Positions 1 to 8,463 are shown, counted from the stretch's first letter. The stretch is 35,571 bases of DNA from Oscillospiraceae bacterium (GCA_029006135.1 JAQXGE010000061.1:1-35571); one strand, 5' to 3'. Numbers and translations: made by a program. The notes: generated by a model from the sequence alone, not told the origin.

Positions 1-32
1 TCAAGGGGAGGCAGTCTCTATTTCCTCAAAAC
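1..32 (-). repeat. Edge of a fourth copy of the dispersed hairpin repeat (inverted)
   Basis: Read on the minus strand, this stretch gives GGAAATAGAGA followed shortly by CTCCCCTTGA. That is the left end of the dispersed element found in full at 1543, 9719 and 29859. The rest of this copy lies beyond the window. It is in the opposite orientation to the other three. Confidence 0.7.
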
Positions 33-39
33 AAAACGA

Positions 40-68
40 TTGTTCTTTTGTGCATTTTGTGGTATTCT
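40..68 (+). promoter_or_regulatory. Weak candidate promoter for mnmE
   Basis: TTGTTC at 40-45 and TATTCT at 63-68 are 17 bases apart and lie upstream of mnmE. Both hexamers are poor matches to the sigma-A consensus, so mnmE may instead be read from a gene before the window. Confidence 0.3.
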
Positions 69-103
69 TATGCTGAAATATTATGTGAAAGGACGGGACC
101 ATC

Positions 104-1495
104 ATGCCGCAGACCATCTGTGCACTTGCGACTCCGCCCGGGGAGGGCGGAATCGCCGTGGTGCGCGTCTCGGGGCCGGACACTTACCCCATCGTGGGCA
201 AGGTCTTTTTCCCTGACCGCACCGGGAAAAGCATCGAAGCGGCAAAGGGGTATACCGCTTTGCTGGGCCATTATTATCTGCGGGGCGTCAAAATGGACGA
301 GACGATCGCGCTTTTCTTCCGTGCGCCCCACAGCTATACCGGGGAGGATGTCATTGAATTATCGGTCCACGGCGGCACCGCAATGGCGGACGGACTGCTC
401 GAAGCGCTTTATCTGGCGGGCGCACACCCCGCCGGCCCCGGTGAGTTCACCCGCCGCGCGCTGGAAAATGGCCGGATGAGTCTGACGCAGGCCGAGGCCG
501 TGATGGAAGTCATCTCGGCGGACGGGCGGCAGGGCGCGGCGCTGGCCCGCTCCGCGCTGGATGGGTCGCTGGCGAAAACCATCAGCGGCATCCAGGCGGC
601 ACTGCGCACCCTCAGCGCCCACATAACGGCCTGGGTGGATTATCCCGAGGAGGATGTGCCGGAACTTTCCGAGGGGGAGCTGACGCTGACTCTCACCGAA
701 CAGCTGAACGCGCTGGACAAGCTGATTGACTCCTACGGCGCGGGCGCGGTCCTGCGCCACGGGGTGGACTGCGTGCTTTTAGGACGTCCTAACGTTGGAA
801 AAAGCACTTTGCTCAACCTGTTGGCCGGCTTTGACCGCTCCATTGTAACCCCCATTGCCGGAACGACCCGCGATGTGGTGGAGCAGGCCGTCATGCTGGG
901 CGACACGGGAATCCGGCTCAATCTCTTTGACACGGCCGGCGTGCGCGAGTCCGGCGCCGATGCGGCGGAGGATGAGGGAATCCGCCGCAGCTGGGCAAAG
1001 CTGGAGGAGGCCGGGCTTGTTCTTGCGGTCTTTGACCTCGGTGAAGAGCTCAACGGGGAGGATATGGAGATTGCACGCCGCTGTCAGGGACGGCCGGCGC
1101 TGGCGATTTTGAACAAAGAAGACTTAGCAGGGGAGGGGGAGAAAATCCAGGAGGCTTCCGCCGCCCTGGCCCCCTATTTCAAGGCAGTGCTTGCGCTGTC
1201 CGCGAAGGACCCCGCAAGTCTTATGCCGCTGTGCAATGCCGTGGCCGAGCTGCTTGGCACGGCGAAGCTCGACCCCAATGCGGCGGCGCTGTGCAATGCG
1301 CGGCAGCTTGCGGCGGCGCGTGATGCGCGGGATGCAATCCGTCAGGCGCTGGACAGTCAGCGTGACGGGTTCGGCCTTGATGCCGCCGCGGTCTGTCTGG
1401 ACGATGCCCAACGTGCGCTCGCCCGTCTCACCGGCGAGGACATCACCGAGTCTACGCTTGACGAGGTGTTTTCCACCTTCTGTGTGGGAAAATGA
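104..1495 (+). CDS. mnmE: tRNA modification GTPase MnmE (TrmE)
   Basis: MnmE works with MnmG to build the 5-(carboxymethyl)aminomethyl group on the wobble uridine of certain tRNAs, using GTP, a folate one-carbon unit and FAD (family knowledge). The protein has 463 residues, the usual length. The N-terminal folate-binding domain occupies about residues 1-118 and a helical domain follows. The G domain shows GRPNVGKS at 227-234, DTAG at 276-279 and NKED at 337-340. The chain ends CVGK with the conserved cysteine at 460, where most homologues have CIGK. The start follows a GAAAGGAC ribosome site. mnmG is often the next gene, but here the next gene is convergent and separated by a repeat element. 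Confidence 0.97.
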   Translation: MPQTICALATPPGEGGIAVVRVSGPDTYPIVGKVFFPDRTGKSIEAAKGYTALLGHYYLRGVKMDETIALFFRAPHSYTGEDVIELSVHGGTAMADGLLEALYLAGAHPAGPGEFTRRALENGRMSLTQAEAVMEVISADGRQGAALARSALDGSLAKTISGIQAALRTLSAHITAWVDYPEEDVPELSEGELTLTLTEQLNALDKLIDSYGAGAVLRHGVDCVLLGRPNVGKSTLLNLLAGFDRSIVTPIAGTTRDVVEQAVMLGDTGIRLNLFDTAGVRESGADAAEDEGIRRSWAKLEEAGLVLAVFDLGEELNGEDMEIARRCQGRPALAILNKEDLAGEGEKIQEASAALAPYFKAVLALSAKDPASLMPLCNAVAELLGTAKLDPNAAALCNARQLAAARDARDAIRQALDSQRDGFGLDAAAVCLDDAQRALARLTGEDITESTLDEVFSTFCVGK

Positions 1496-1542
1496 TTTTG
1501 TGAGAAGTCCTTGAACACAGCGGCTGAGTTACTGGAACTTTA

Positions 1543-1866
1543 ATGGGAAATTGAGACAAGGCTCCCCTTGAAGCAAGGGGAGCTGTCAGCGATAGCTGAC
1601 TGAGGGGATTTAAGCCTTGCCGTCAACTGCCATGTATCTTTTATAGCATCCGCTGCCGCAGGCGGTACTCTTTTGTGACCAAACGAGTACCCAGAAAAGT
1701 CTCGCTGTTCCGATGCAGCGAACCCCGGCTCGGGGGACCTGTCCCCCGAGACCCCCAAAGAGGTATGAAAATTTGAAAATTCACCCCAAAGTCCACAACC
1801 GGACGGACTTTGGGACGAATTTTCAAATTTTCGATTAAAAAACCGCCCCGCCTTAGCGGGACGGTT
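1543..1866. repeat. Dispersed multi-hairpin element, copy 1
   Basis: This ~320 bp element fills the gap between the convergent mnmE and DUF624 genes. In order it holds these hairpins: CTCCCCTTG/CAAGGGGAG (1562-1582); GTCAGC/GCTGAC; GTACTCTTTTG paired with a mutated partner (1665-1690); TCGCTG/CAGCGA; CTCGGGGGA/TCCCCCGAG (1729-1750); a long two-part helix (about 1768-1830) with 14 outer and 10 inner pairs around a 2x2 internal loop; and a GC hairpin at 1841-1866. No coding capacity is seen. Full copies with the same order are at 9719 and 29859. Confidence 0.9.
1835..1866 (-). terminator. Terminator for the DUF624 gene, formed by the repeat's last hairpin
   Basis: On the minus strand the RNA reads CCGTCCCGC, a short loop, then GCGGGGCGG followed by six T. 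The stem pairs fully if one G-U pair is allowed, whereas on the plus strand that position is a C-A mismatch. It therefore suits the minus-strand gene ending at 1887. Confidence 0.75.
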
Positions 1867-1886
1867 GATTGAGAAATTAACAGGTG

Positions 1887-2726
1887 TCAGTTTTCTTCGG
1901 TTTCCTCGGGTGCTTCAGAGGATTCCTGCGCATCGCGGGCGAGGGCGTCCTGAAGGTTATCCTCGCGCATTTTGGCGATGTTCTTTTCAATTTCAAAGCT
2001 CTTATCCAGTGCGGGATAGATGCAGAGGAGTGCGGGAGCCAGCGGCACCCAGGCGCTGGTGAAGGGAAGAATGAGCATCGTCAGCGGATAATACAGCACA
2101 ATCAGCGCCCAGTAGACCAGCTGGATGACCAGTGCGCCGGCGCTGCGGGGCAGGTAGCCGAGGAACAGCAGCGCGCTGTTTTTGAGGATCCCCCAAAACG
2201 GCAGGTCGAGCAGGGCAATCTGGGGCAGAATATAACTGAACAGTCCCACCGTCAATACGATGCTGACCAGCAGCATGACCAAAGTGGAGGTGGAGGCGCC
2301 AATCTCGGGCAGCATAAAGAAGGTGAACAGCTGAACGGCAAAAACCGTTCCGCAGACAGCGCCGGGGAGCAAAGACTCTTTCAGGTTGCGCTTCCAGACG
2401 CGGCGGTAGGTCTGCCACCAGTAGCCCGGCTCGTCCCGCAGACTGCGCAGGATGGTGTCGGCCAGTGCGACCAGTTCGGGCATGGCAACCATGCCGCCCA
2501 CGATGCCTGCAAGCAGGACGAACACAAGAGCATGGGAATCAACGGCCAGAATCAGGAAAAAAATAAAGGGAATCATGCCGGCAAAGGCCAGCAGGCCGGC
2601 GCGGAAATAACTCCATGCGTCACGGCCCAAAACCTCCATCAGGCGGGCAATGCCTTTTTTGCGCGGCGTGTCGGGGCGCACACCCGGCCCGGGGCGGGTA
2701 TAGCGGTCAGAAGAAAAAAGTCCCAT
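1887..2726 (-). CDS. DUF624 (YesL-like) integral membrane protein
   Basis: This 279-residue protein starts MGLFSSDR after a basic, proline-rich cytoplasmic leader. About five or six hydrophobic segments follow. The loop after the second segment, with DTILRSLRDEPGYWWQTYRRVWKRN, matches the layout of DUF624/YesL proteins. The C-terminus is hydrophilic and acidic. DUF624 proteins often accompany carbohydrate transport genes, but their function is unknown and no transporter lies here. I chose the start at 2726 because AAAGGAGA sits just upstream; an in-frame ATG at 2813 lacks such a site and falls near the promoter. The gene is single, read leftwards toward mnmE. Confidence 0.75.
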   Translation of the reverse strand: MGLFSSDRYTRPGPGVRPDTPRKKGIARLMEVLGRDAWSYFRAGLLAFAGMIPFIFFLILAVDSHALVFVLLAGIVGGMVAMPELVALADTILRSLRDEPGYWWQTYRRVWKRNLKESLLPGAVCGTVFAVQLFTFFMLPEIGASTSTLVMLLVSIVLTVGLFSYILPQIALLDLPFWGILKNSALLFLGYLPRSAGALVIQLVYWALIVLYYPLTMLILPFTSAWVPLAPALLCIYPALDKSFEIEKNIAKMREDNLQDALARDAQESSEAPEETEEN

Positions 2727-2795
2727 AGCGGTTCTCCTTTGCAAGACGGCGGCCGGGCACAGCGGCCCCGGCCGAACCATGAAATATTTCTGTAT

Positions 2796-2824
2796 ATTAT
2801 AACATTTTTGCACTCAGGGGGCAA
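2796..2824 (-). promoter_or_regulatory. Promoter of the DUF624 gene
   Basis: On the minus strand, TTGCCC (2819-2824) and TATAAT (2796-2801) are 17 bases apart, with a perfect -10 hexamer. The promoter lies about 70 bases upstream of the chosen start. Confidence 0.65.
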
Positions 2825-2963
2825 TACAATAGCCGGATAAAACCGCGCTTCGCCGAAAGCTCAAAATTGTGCCTGCGCTTGGGAACTTGCGGCGAGCATA
2901 AAATAGGGAAAACACGGAAAAAAGCCGGATAAAATTCCATGTGTAAAATTCCGGCGGGAAACC

Positions 2964-2992
2964 TTTACAAATCGGCCCAAAACAAGTACAAT
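2964..2992 (+). promoter_or_regulatory. Promoter of the first DUF3048 lipoprotein gene
   Basis: TTTACA at 2964-2969 and TACAAT at 2987-2992 are separated by exactly 17 bases, each a 5/6 match. This supports a translation start at 3048 rather than at 2991, which would overlap the -10 element. Confidence 0.75.
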
Positions 2993-3047
2993 GAGAATTA
3001 AGAAAAAACGGTTGCCCTGCGGACACCAAACAGAAAGGAAAGCATTG

Positions 3048-4370
3048 ATGAAACGTTATTTTGTGTGCATCCTGGCAGTTCTTGCGGCTTGCGTTATGCT
3101 CGCGGCGTGCCAGAAGGAAACAGCATCTTCATCCGGCTCCCAGCCTGCCGCTGTCTCTACCCCCGAGCCAACGCCGGAACCGACCCCGACCCTGCCTCCC
3201 TATGAGGCCAACGTTCTGACCGGTGAACCCAAAGGGGAAAACTACCCCGAGGGTCAGCGCATCACCGCCGTCATGGTGAACAACCTTGTGGATGCCCGCC
3301 CGCAGCGCGGACTTTCCCGCGCGCAGATGCTCTTTGAAATCAAGGTTGAGGGCGGCATCACCCGCTTTATGCCGGTGTTCAATGACTACCATGACATTGA
3401 GGAAATCGGACCCGTCCGCTCGGGACGCGACCAGTTCTTCCGTCTGATTCTGCCCTGGCAGGCGCTCTATGTCCATGAAGGCGAGAGCGTTGTCATGAAG
3501 CAGTATGCGCTGGATTATGATTACGGCAACCTGAACAATAATAATGGCGCCAACGGCTACCGCGACTACAACCGTGTCAACTGGCGCGGCCAGAGTTACG
3601 GCAACGGTCTGGCCAAGGAACACACCATGTACACCAGCGGCGAGAACATCGCCAAGTATATCGAGGACATGGATGTGGATATGAACCGCACCTACAACTC
3701 CACCTTCTTCAACTTCGTGGATTACCGGCAGGAAAACCCGGTCCGTGACCTGACGGCCTCCCCGGATTCTGCGCTCACCACCAAGGACGGCCCGGTTGTG
3801 ACGGACGGCGAGTATGTGGAAATCAGCCACAGTGCTTCCTACAAGACCCGTTTCCTCTATGACAATGTCAACAATGTCTACCTCATGCAGCAGAACTTTG
3901 CGGGCGACTGGCGCGACACAGTGGATGAGGAGTACGATGACTACCAGCTCCAGTTCCCCAATGTGATTGTTCTGTTCACCGACATTCACACCTATCCCGG
4001 CCACGAGGCAAAAGATCTCCAGTACGCCGAGTACAGCTGGGGCGGCATCGGCTACTACTGCTACGGCGGCAAGGCCGAGAAAATCTACTGGCAGAAGGGC
4101 ACGCCGCTGGAGGCTCTGCGCCTGTACTATCTGGATGAAAACGGCCAGTGCAGCGATACCCCGTGCGAGATCAACATCGGCAAGAGCTATGTCTCTATCG
4201 TGGACGTGGATGAGGCTGTCAACTTTAAGACTGGCCTGCTGACCGACTATGACCTGGATGCGGCCACTGTTGCGGCGAGCAACACCTCCGTGGATGCCGA
4301 TGCGGGCGAGGGCGAGAGCCTGAACGTCTCCACCGATGATCTGACCAACGCGGCCCGCGGAGAAGGCTGA
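3048..4370 (+). CDS. DUF3048 (YerB-like) lipoprotein, paralogue 1
   Basis: This is a predicted secreted lipoprotein of 440 residues. A signal peptide ends in the lipobox LAAC, with the lipidated cysteine at residue 21. A short Ser/Pro/Thr linker with EPTP repeats follows, then the two-part DUF3048 region (family knowledge: YerB-like, role unknown, outer face of the membrane). Motifs typical of the family are RPQRGLSRA, EGGITRFMPVF and GPVRSGRDQF near the start. The start at 3048 follows AGAAAGGAAAG. Its neighbour at 4469 is a diverged paralogue in the same direction, with a terminator between them, so the two can be expressed unequally. Confidence 0.88.
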   Translation: MKRYFVCILAVLAACVMLAACQKETASSSGSQPAAVSTPEPTPEPTPTLPPYEANVLTGEPKGENYPEGQRITAVMVNNLVDARPQRGLSRAQMLFEIKVEGGITRFMPVFNDYHDIEEIGPVRSGRDQFFRLILPWQALYVHEGESVVMKQYALDYDYGNLNNNNGANGYRDYNRVNWRGQSYGNGLAKEHTMYTSGENIAKYIEDMDVDMNRTYNSTFFNFVDYRQENPVRDLTASPDSALTTKDGPVVTDGEYVEISHSASYKTRFLYDNVNNVYLMQQNFAGDWRDTVDEEYDDYQLQFPNVIVLFTDIHTYPGHEAKDLQYAEYSWGGIGYYCYGGKAEKIYWQKGTPLEALRLYYLDENGQCSDTPCEINIGKSYVSIVDVDEAVNFKTGLLTDYDLDAATVAASNTSVDADAGEGESLNVSTDDLTNAARGEG

Positions 4371-4402
4371 GCGATATCCAGCCGAGTTTTCCGCTTCCCC
4401 GC

Positions 4403-4431
4403 TGCCCGCCCTGTGCAGGGCGGGCATTTTT
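4403..4431 (+). terminator. Terminator between the two DUF3048 genes
   Basis: TGCCCGCCCT (4403-4412) pairs perfectly with AGGGCGGGCA (4417-4426) around a GTGC loop and is followed by five T. This is a standard intrinsic terminator. Some read-through to the paralogue at 4469 is likely, because no clear promoter is visible between them. Confidence 0.85.
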
Positions 4432-4468
4432 AGCCCTTGGGCCAACCTTTTAGGAAAGAGAGCAAGTT

Positions 4469-5815
4469 ATGAAACCTTTGCAGGCATTGACGGCTGCGGC
4501 CTTGGCGGCCCTGCTGCTGGTCGGCTGTGCGGGGGAGCCTTCCTCCTCCGCTGCGGCTGAGCCAACGCCCACACCCACGGTGGAACCGACCCCCGAACCC
4601 ACACCCGCATTAACCCTTGACCCGCTGACCGGCAAAGAGCGGGACGACTGCGGCGGTCAGCGCCCTGTGGCGGTGAGCATCCGCACCGGGGACGGCGCGG
4701 CACCCCAGTGGGGTATTTCCCGCGCGGGGCTGATCATTGAGGGCGTCACCGAGGGCAGAACGGCAGGCATGACCGCCGTGTTTTCCTGTGCTTCCGATGT
4801 GGAAAAAGCCGGTCCGGTCGGCCCCGGCCGTGACCTGCCCCTTCAGCTGACCCTTCCGCTCAATGCGATCCCGGTGCATATCAACAAAAACATCTACGCC
4901 TCCAATCTCCTCAATGCACTGACGTATCAGGATTTGGACGGCTACCACATCGGCAAAGCGGCCTTTGCCTTTGACGAGGAGCGCGCGGCGGCGGGATTCC
5001 GGGAGGAAAATTGCTGGTACACCACCGGTGACCTCATCGCGGCGGGCTTGTCCGCCTACGGGATGGACACAACGGGGAACAATATGACGCTGTTCAGCTT
5101 CGGCGAGCGCTCTGCCCCGGAAAGCTGCACCGCCAAGAATCTGCGCATCACCTTTTCGGATGAGGACGCGGAGGAACTGGTTTTTGACCCGGATACCCGG
5201 CTGTACTTCAAGTACCACGCCGATGGTTCCCCCGTGATGGACGCGGCAGCGGGGGAGCAGGTTGTGTTCTCCAACGTCTTTGTGCTGTATGCGTCCTCCG
5301 GAATCAAGGACGACGGCGTGACCCGCCAGTATGATTTGACGGGCGGCACCGGCATCTACCTGACGGACGGCGCATGGGAGACCATCGGCTGGACCAAGGA
5401 CGATGCCACGGCACCGCTCAGCCTGACCGATGCGGGCGGAAAGACGCTGACCGTCAGCCCCGGTCAGAGCCTAATTGTCATCTATGGCGGCTACTATGGC
5501 CAGAGCCTGCGCCTGACCGATGCGGACGGCAATGAGCAGACACTGCCCGAAAAGCCCGCACTGCTTGAGAGCGGCATCCCCGATGAGGTGGCGGCACAGG
5601 CAGAGATGGCGGAGAAAATTGAGGACGCCAAAGCCGCCTACGATGCGGCGGCTGCCGAACTGGCTGCTTTGCAGGAGCAGCAGCCGGACCCTGCGGATGC
5701 AGAAGCCGCCCAGAAACTGGCCGATGCCCAGGCGGCATTTGACAAAGCCGCCGCGGAGCTTGCAGCCCTGGCGGAACAGCAGGAGAATACAGCAGATGCC
5801 GCACCGGCCGAATGA
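4469..5815 (+). CDS. DUF3048 lipoprotein, paralogue 2, with an alanine-rich coiled-coil tail
   Basis: The protein has 448 residues. The signal peptide ends LVGC with the lipid cysteine at residue 20. A Pro/Thr linker with EPTP repeats is followed by a DUF3048 region (GISRAGLIIEGVTEGRTAGM and GPVGPGRDLPL match the paralogue upstream). Unlike that paralogue, it carries a tail of about 65 residues that is almost only Ala, Glu, Gln, Asp and Lys. The tail contains two copies of a segment reading A-Y/F-D-x-AAAELAAL-x-EQQ about 36 residues apart, suggesting a duplicated alpha-helical hairpin or coiled coil. The start follows GGAAAGAG. Function unknown; a role at the cell surface is inferred from the lipobox. 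Confidence 0.85.
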   Translation: MKPLQALTAAALAALLLVGCAGEPSSSAAAEPTPTPTVEPTPEPTPALTLDPLTGKERDDCGGQRPVAVSIRTGDGAAPQWGISRAGLIIEGVTEGRTAGMTAVFSCASDVEKAGPVGPGRDLPLQLTLPLNAIPVHINKNIYASNLLNALTYQDLDGYHIGKAAFAFDEERAAAGFREENCWYTTGDLIAAGLSAYGMDTTGNNMTLFSFGERSAPESCTAKNLRITFSDEDAEELVFDPDTRLYFKYHADGSPVMDAAAGEQVVFSNVFVLYASSGIKDDGVTRQYDLTGGTGIYLTDGAWETIGWTKDDATAPLSLTDAGGKTLTVSPGQSLIVIYGGYYGQSLRLTDADGNEQTLPEKPALLESGIPDEVAAQAEMAEKIEDAKAAYDAAAAELAALQEQQPDPADAEAAQKLADAQAAFDKAAAELAALAEQQENTADAAPAE

Positions 5816-5848
5816 GGCCGCAAAATCAGCCAAATACCAACCAAATGA

Positions 5849-5883
5849 AAGAGGACGCAGCCTGAAAGCTGCGTCCTCTTTTT
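5849..5883 (+). terminator. Terminator after the second DUF3048 gene
   Basis: AAGAGGACGCAGC (5849-5861) pairs perfectly with GCTGCGTCCTCTT (5868-5880), and T residues run on to 5883. The EF-G-like gene converges on it from the right. Confidence 0.9.
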
Positions 5884-5918
5884 ATGAAACAAGGAGGAAT
5901 GAACTGAAAATTTGACGG

Positions 5919-7997
5919 TTATGCGTCATCCTCAGCAAAGTTGCCCAGCGCCTTGGCCTGCTCAATGACCTTGGCTTCGAGCATCTGGGGCAGGGTTTCA
6001 TAGCGGACAAAGTCAAAGGTGAACCAGCCGCGGCCCTGCGTCAGCTGGCGCAGGAAGGTGGTGAAGTCCTGCATCTCGCTCATCGGGACCTCGGCCTCAA
6101 CGACCTGGTCGCCGTCCTCGTCAGGGCTCATGCCCAGAACGCGGCCGCGGCGCTTGGTGACTTCACCCATCACGTCACCGGTGTTGTCTGCCGGGACATG
6201 GGCTTTCAGTGTTCCAATCGGCTCAAGCAGGACGGGGCCGGCTTCGGGGATGGCGGCCTTGTAGCTCAGCTTGGCGGCCATGATGAACGCCATTTCACTG
6301 GAGTCCACCGGGTGATAGCTGCCGTCCAGCAGCGTGGCTTTCATGCCGACCATCGGGTAACCGGCCAGCACGCCGTGCTGTGCGGCCTGACGCACGCCCT
6401 TCTCAACAGCAGGGAAGAAGTTCTTGGGCACGCTGCCGCCAAAAACGTTCTCCTCAAAGACGATATCCTCACCGTCAATCGGCTCAAACTGAATCCAGAC
6501 ATCGCCGAACTGGCCATGACCGCCTGTCTGCTTCTTATGGCGGCCCTGCGCCTTGCAGCTCTTGCGGATGGACTCACGGTAGGGGACACGCGGTACTTCG
6601 AGCGTAATCTCCACGCCGAACTTGTTCTTGAGTTTGGCCACGGCCACTTCCAGATGCTGGGGGCCAAGGCCGCTGATGACCTGCTGCTTGGTCTCGGGGT
6701 CAACGGTGAACTGGATGGCGGGATCCTCCTCCATCAGGCGGGCCAAAGCGCCGGAGACTTTGCCCTCGTCACCCTTCTTGGCAACGCGGACGGCCATGCG
6801 GTAGCAGGCCACGGGATAGCTGGGCTGGGGCAGTGTGACAACGCGCGCAGGGTCGCAGAGTGTGTCGCCCGTCTTGGCGGTGGCCAGCTTGGCAACTGCA
6901 CCGATATCGCCTGCTGTGATGGCGGCGGTGTCGGTCTGCTTCTTGCCGCAGACGGTCAGCGTTTTGCCAAGGCGCTCGGGCTGCCCGGTACGGGCGTTGA
7001 TGACGCTGCTGGTCGCAGTTAGCTTGCCGGACAAAACCTTAATGAAGCTCAGTTTGCCCACAAAGGGGTCGGCTACGGTCTTAAAGACATAAGCACAGAG
7101 CGGGGCGGCGGGGTCGATGGCAATCTCCACCGGCATTCCATCGGCGTCCTCTGCGGCGGCGGGCGCGGCATCGGGCGCGGGCAGGAGTTCCTTCATGTTG
7201 TAGAGCAGCATATCCAGCGCCTGCTGGTTGACGGCGCTGCCGCAGAACACGGGCGTAATCTGACCGCTGCGCACACCGGCGGCCATGCCGGCCACGATTT
7301 CCTCGGTCGTGAACGGCTCGCCCTCAAAGAACTTTTCCATCAGGGCTTCGTCCGTCTCGGCAATGGCTTCGTTCATGGCCTGAATCAGGCCCTCAAAGCG
7401 GTGGCCGATGTCGGGCAGGTCAATTTGGACCTGTTTGCCGCTCTCATATTTGAAAGCCTTCTGGCTGAACAGATTGATGTAGGCGACTGTGCCGTCATCC
7501 AGACGGGCCGGGACGACACAGGGGCAGATCGATGGGCCGAACTTGATCTTGAGCTGTTCAAGAATCTTAAAGTAGTCGGAGTTTTCCAGGTCGGTCTTGG
7601 TGACGAACACCATGCGGGCCTTGTTATTGCGCAAGGCCAGCTTGTAGGCCTTTTCGGCACCGACAGTCACACCGGAGCGGCCCGAAACGCAGATCAGCAC
7701 GCTCTCAGCTGCCATAACTGCCTCGGCGGAGCCGGTCTCAAAGTCAAACAGACCGGGCACATCAATCAAATTGTATTTGACACCGTCCACTTCGACCGGT
7801 ACCACGCTGGAATTGAGACTTGCCTTGCGGCGGGCTTCCTCGGGGTCAAAATCACTGACGGTTGTGCCGTCCTCCACGCACCCCATTCGCTCGGTGGCGC
7901 CGCTGGAATAGAGCAGAGCCTCCACCAGCGTTGTTTTGCCGCAGCCTGCGTGACCGGCCACGAGAATATTGCGGATGTCTTTACTGGCGTATTCCAT
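5919..7997 (-). CDS. EF-G-like translation factor GTPase (FusA paralogue)
   Basis: This 692-residue protein has the full EF-G domain order. The P-loop reads GHAGCGKTT at residues 15-23. The G3 motif reads DVPGLFDF (79-86) where true EF-G has DTPGHVDF, so the catalytic histidine is replaced by Leu83. The G4 motif is TKTD (133-136) instead of NKxD. Domain IV contains the conserved GGHGQFGDVWI stretch. Clostridia commonly carry such an EF-G-like paralogue beside the true fusA; its step in translation is not settled. The ATG at 7997 follows AAGAGGT. The open frame runs upstream to 8213, but that part lacks GTPase homology and holds no better start. The gene stands alone, convergent with the lipoprotein gene. 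Confidence 0.85.
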   Translation of the reverse strand: MEYASKDIRNILVAGHAGCGKTTLVEALLYSSGATERMGCVEDGTTVSDFDPEEARRKASLNSSVVPVEVDGVKYNLIDVPGLFDFETGSAEAVMAAESVLICVSGRSGVTVGAEKAYKLALRNNKARMVFVTKTDLENSDYFKILEQLKIKFGPSICPCVVPARLDDGTVAYINLFSQKAFKYESGKQVQIDLPDIGHRFEGLIQAMNEAIAETDEALMEKFFEGEPFTTEEIVAGMAAGVRSGQITPVFCGSAVNQQALDMLLYNMKELLPAPDAAPAAAEDADGMPVEIAIDPAAPLCAYVFKTVADPFVGKLSFIKVLSGKLTATSSVINARTGQPERLGKTLTVCGKKQTDTAAITAGDIGAVAKLATAKTGDTLCDPARVVTLPQPSYPVACYRMAVRVAKKGDEGKVSGALARLMEEDPAIQFTVDPETKQQVISGLGPQHLEVAVAKLKNKFGVEITLEVPRVPYRESIRKSCKAQGRHKKQTGGHGQFGDVWIQFEPIDGEDIVFEENVFGGSVPKNFFPAVEKGVRQAAQHGVLAGYPMVGMKATLLDGSYHPVDSSEMAFIMAAKLSYKAAIPEAGPVLLEPIGTLKAHVPADNTGDVMGEVTKRRGRVLGMSPDEDGDQVVEAEVPMSEMQDFTTFLRQLTQGRGWFTFDFVRYETLPQMLEAKVIEQAKALGNFAEDDA

Positions 7998-8178
7998 TGT
8001 CTTACAAACCTCTTTTCGCGCCGGGACAGCTCTCCCCACCCGGCAAATATATTTTGTGCGGATTCCATCCGGCACTTGACATACCAATACTTTACCACAC
8101 AATTCGGATAAAATAAACAGTTTTTTGAGGAATTTGAAAAATAATTTGGTGAAAAACGGAACACTCCCCACGATACAC

Positions 8179-8226
8179 AAAAAAACGCCGCCATCTTTGT
8201 GCGGACTGCACAAAGATGGCGGCGTT
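8179..8226 (-). terminator. Strong terminator closing the micropeptide operon
   Basis: A perfect 19-bp stem (8184-8202 with 8208-8226) and a 5-base loop are followed, on the minus strand, by a T run (8179-8183). It lies 38 bases after the stop of the last micropeptide gene and separates that unit from the EF-G-like gene. Confidence 0.9.
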
Positions 8227-8264
8227 CATTCCGACTCGAAAGAGCCGGGGCATGGTGAAGAAGA

Positions 8265-8342
8265 TTACTGGTTCAGCATGGCGGCGGCCACGAGAACCTC
8301 ATCCTCGGTCATGGAATGGTTTTTGAAGTTAAAGATGAACAT
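8265..8342 (-). CDS. Micropeptide 3 of a tandem family (25 residues)
   Basis: ATG at 8342, TAA at 8265-8267. The peptide begins MFIFNFKNHS and continues MTEDEVLVAAAMLNQ. I do not recognise the family. Its structure matches the other two peptides: a hydrophobic MF-(I/F)-(F/I) start, Asn at position 8, then M-T-x-D and a short helix-forming, Val/Ala-rich end. The ribosome site is GAAAGGAGCGAT, nearly identical in all three genes. It is the last gene before the terminator, 43 bases after peptide 2. There is no signal peptide of ordinary length and no cysteine. The paralogy and shared ribosome sites argue that it is translated; function unknown. Confidence 0.75.
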   Translation of the reverse strand: MFIFNFKNHSMTEDEVLVAAAMLNQ

Positions 8343-8385
8343 AAAGTCATCGCTCCTTTCTTAAAATACAGGACTGAACGAAAAA

Positions 8386-8463
8386 TCAGAGATTGACAAT
8401 AGCGCTGGCAACAAGGGCCTGGTCCACGGTCATCGTGGTATTCTGGGATTTGAAGATGAACAT
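8386..8463 (-). CDS. Micropeptide 2 of a tandem family (25 residues)
   Basis: ATG at 8463, TGA at 8386-8388. The peptide begins MFIFKSQNTT and continues MTVDQALVASAIVNL. It shares with its neighbours the MF start, Asn8, the Met-Thr pair at 11-12, Asp14 and the Val-Ala pair at 18-19. It is the least acidic of the three, with one Lys and one Asp. The ribosome site GAAAGGAGCGAT precedes it. A second ATG inside that site is out of frame and is absent in peptide 1, so the start given here is the conserved one. No known family is recognised. Confidence 0.75.
   Translation of the reverse strand: MFIFKSQNTTMTVDQALVASAIVNL

Noticed and set aside
1884-2840. A 318-codon plus-strand frame rich in Gln, His and Gly
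   Set aside because: It mirrors the DUF624 membrane protein gene on the other strand, which has a promoter, ribosome site and terminator; this frame has none.
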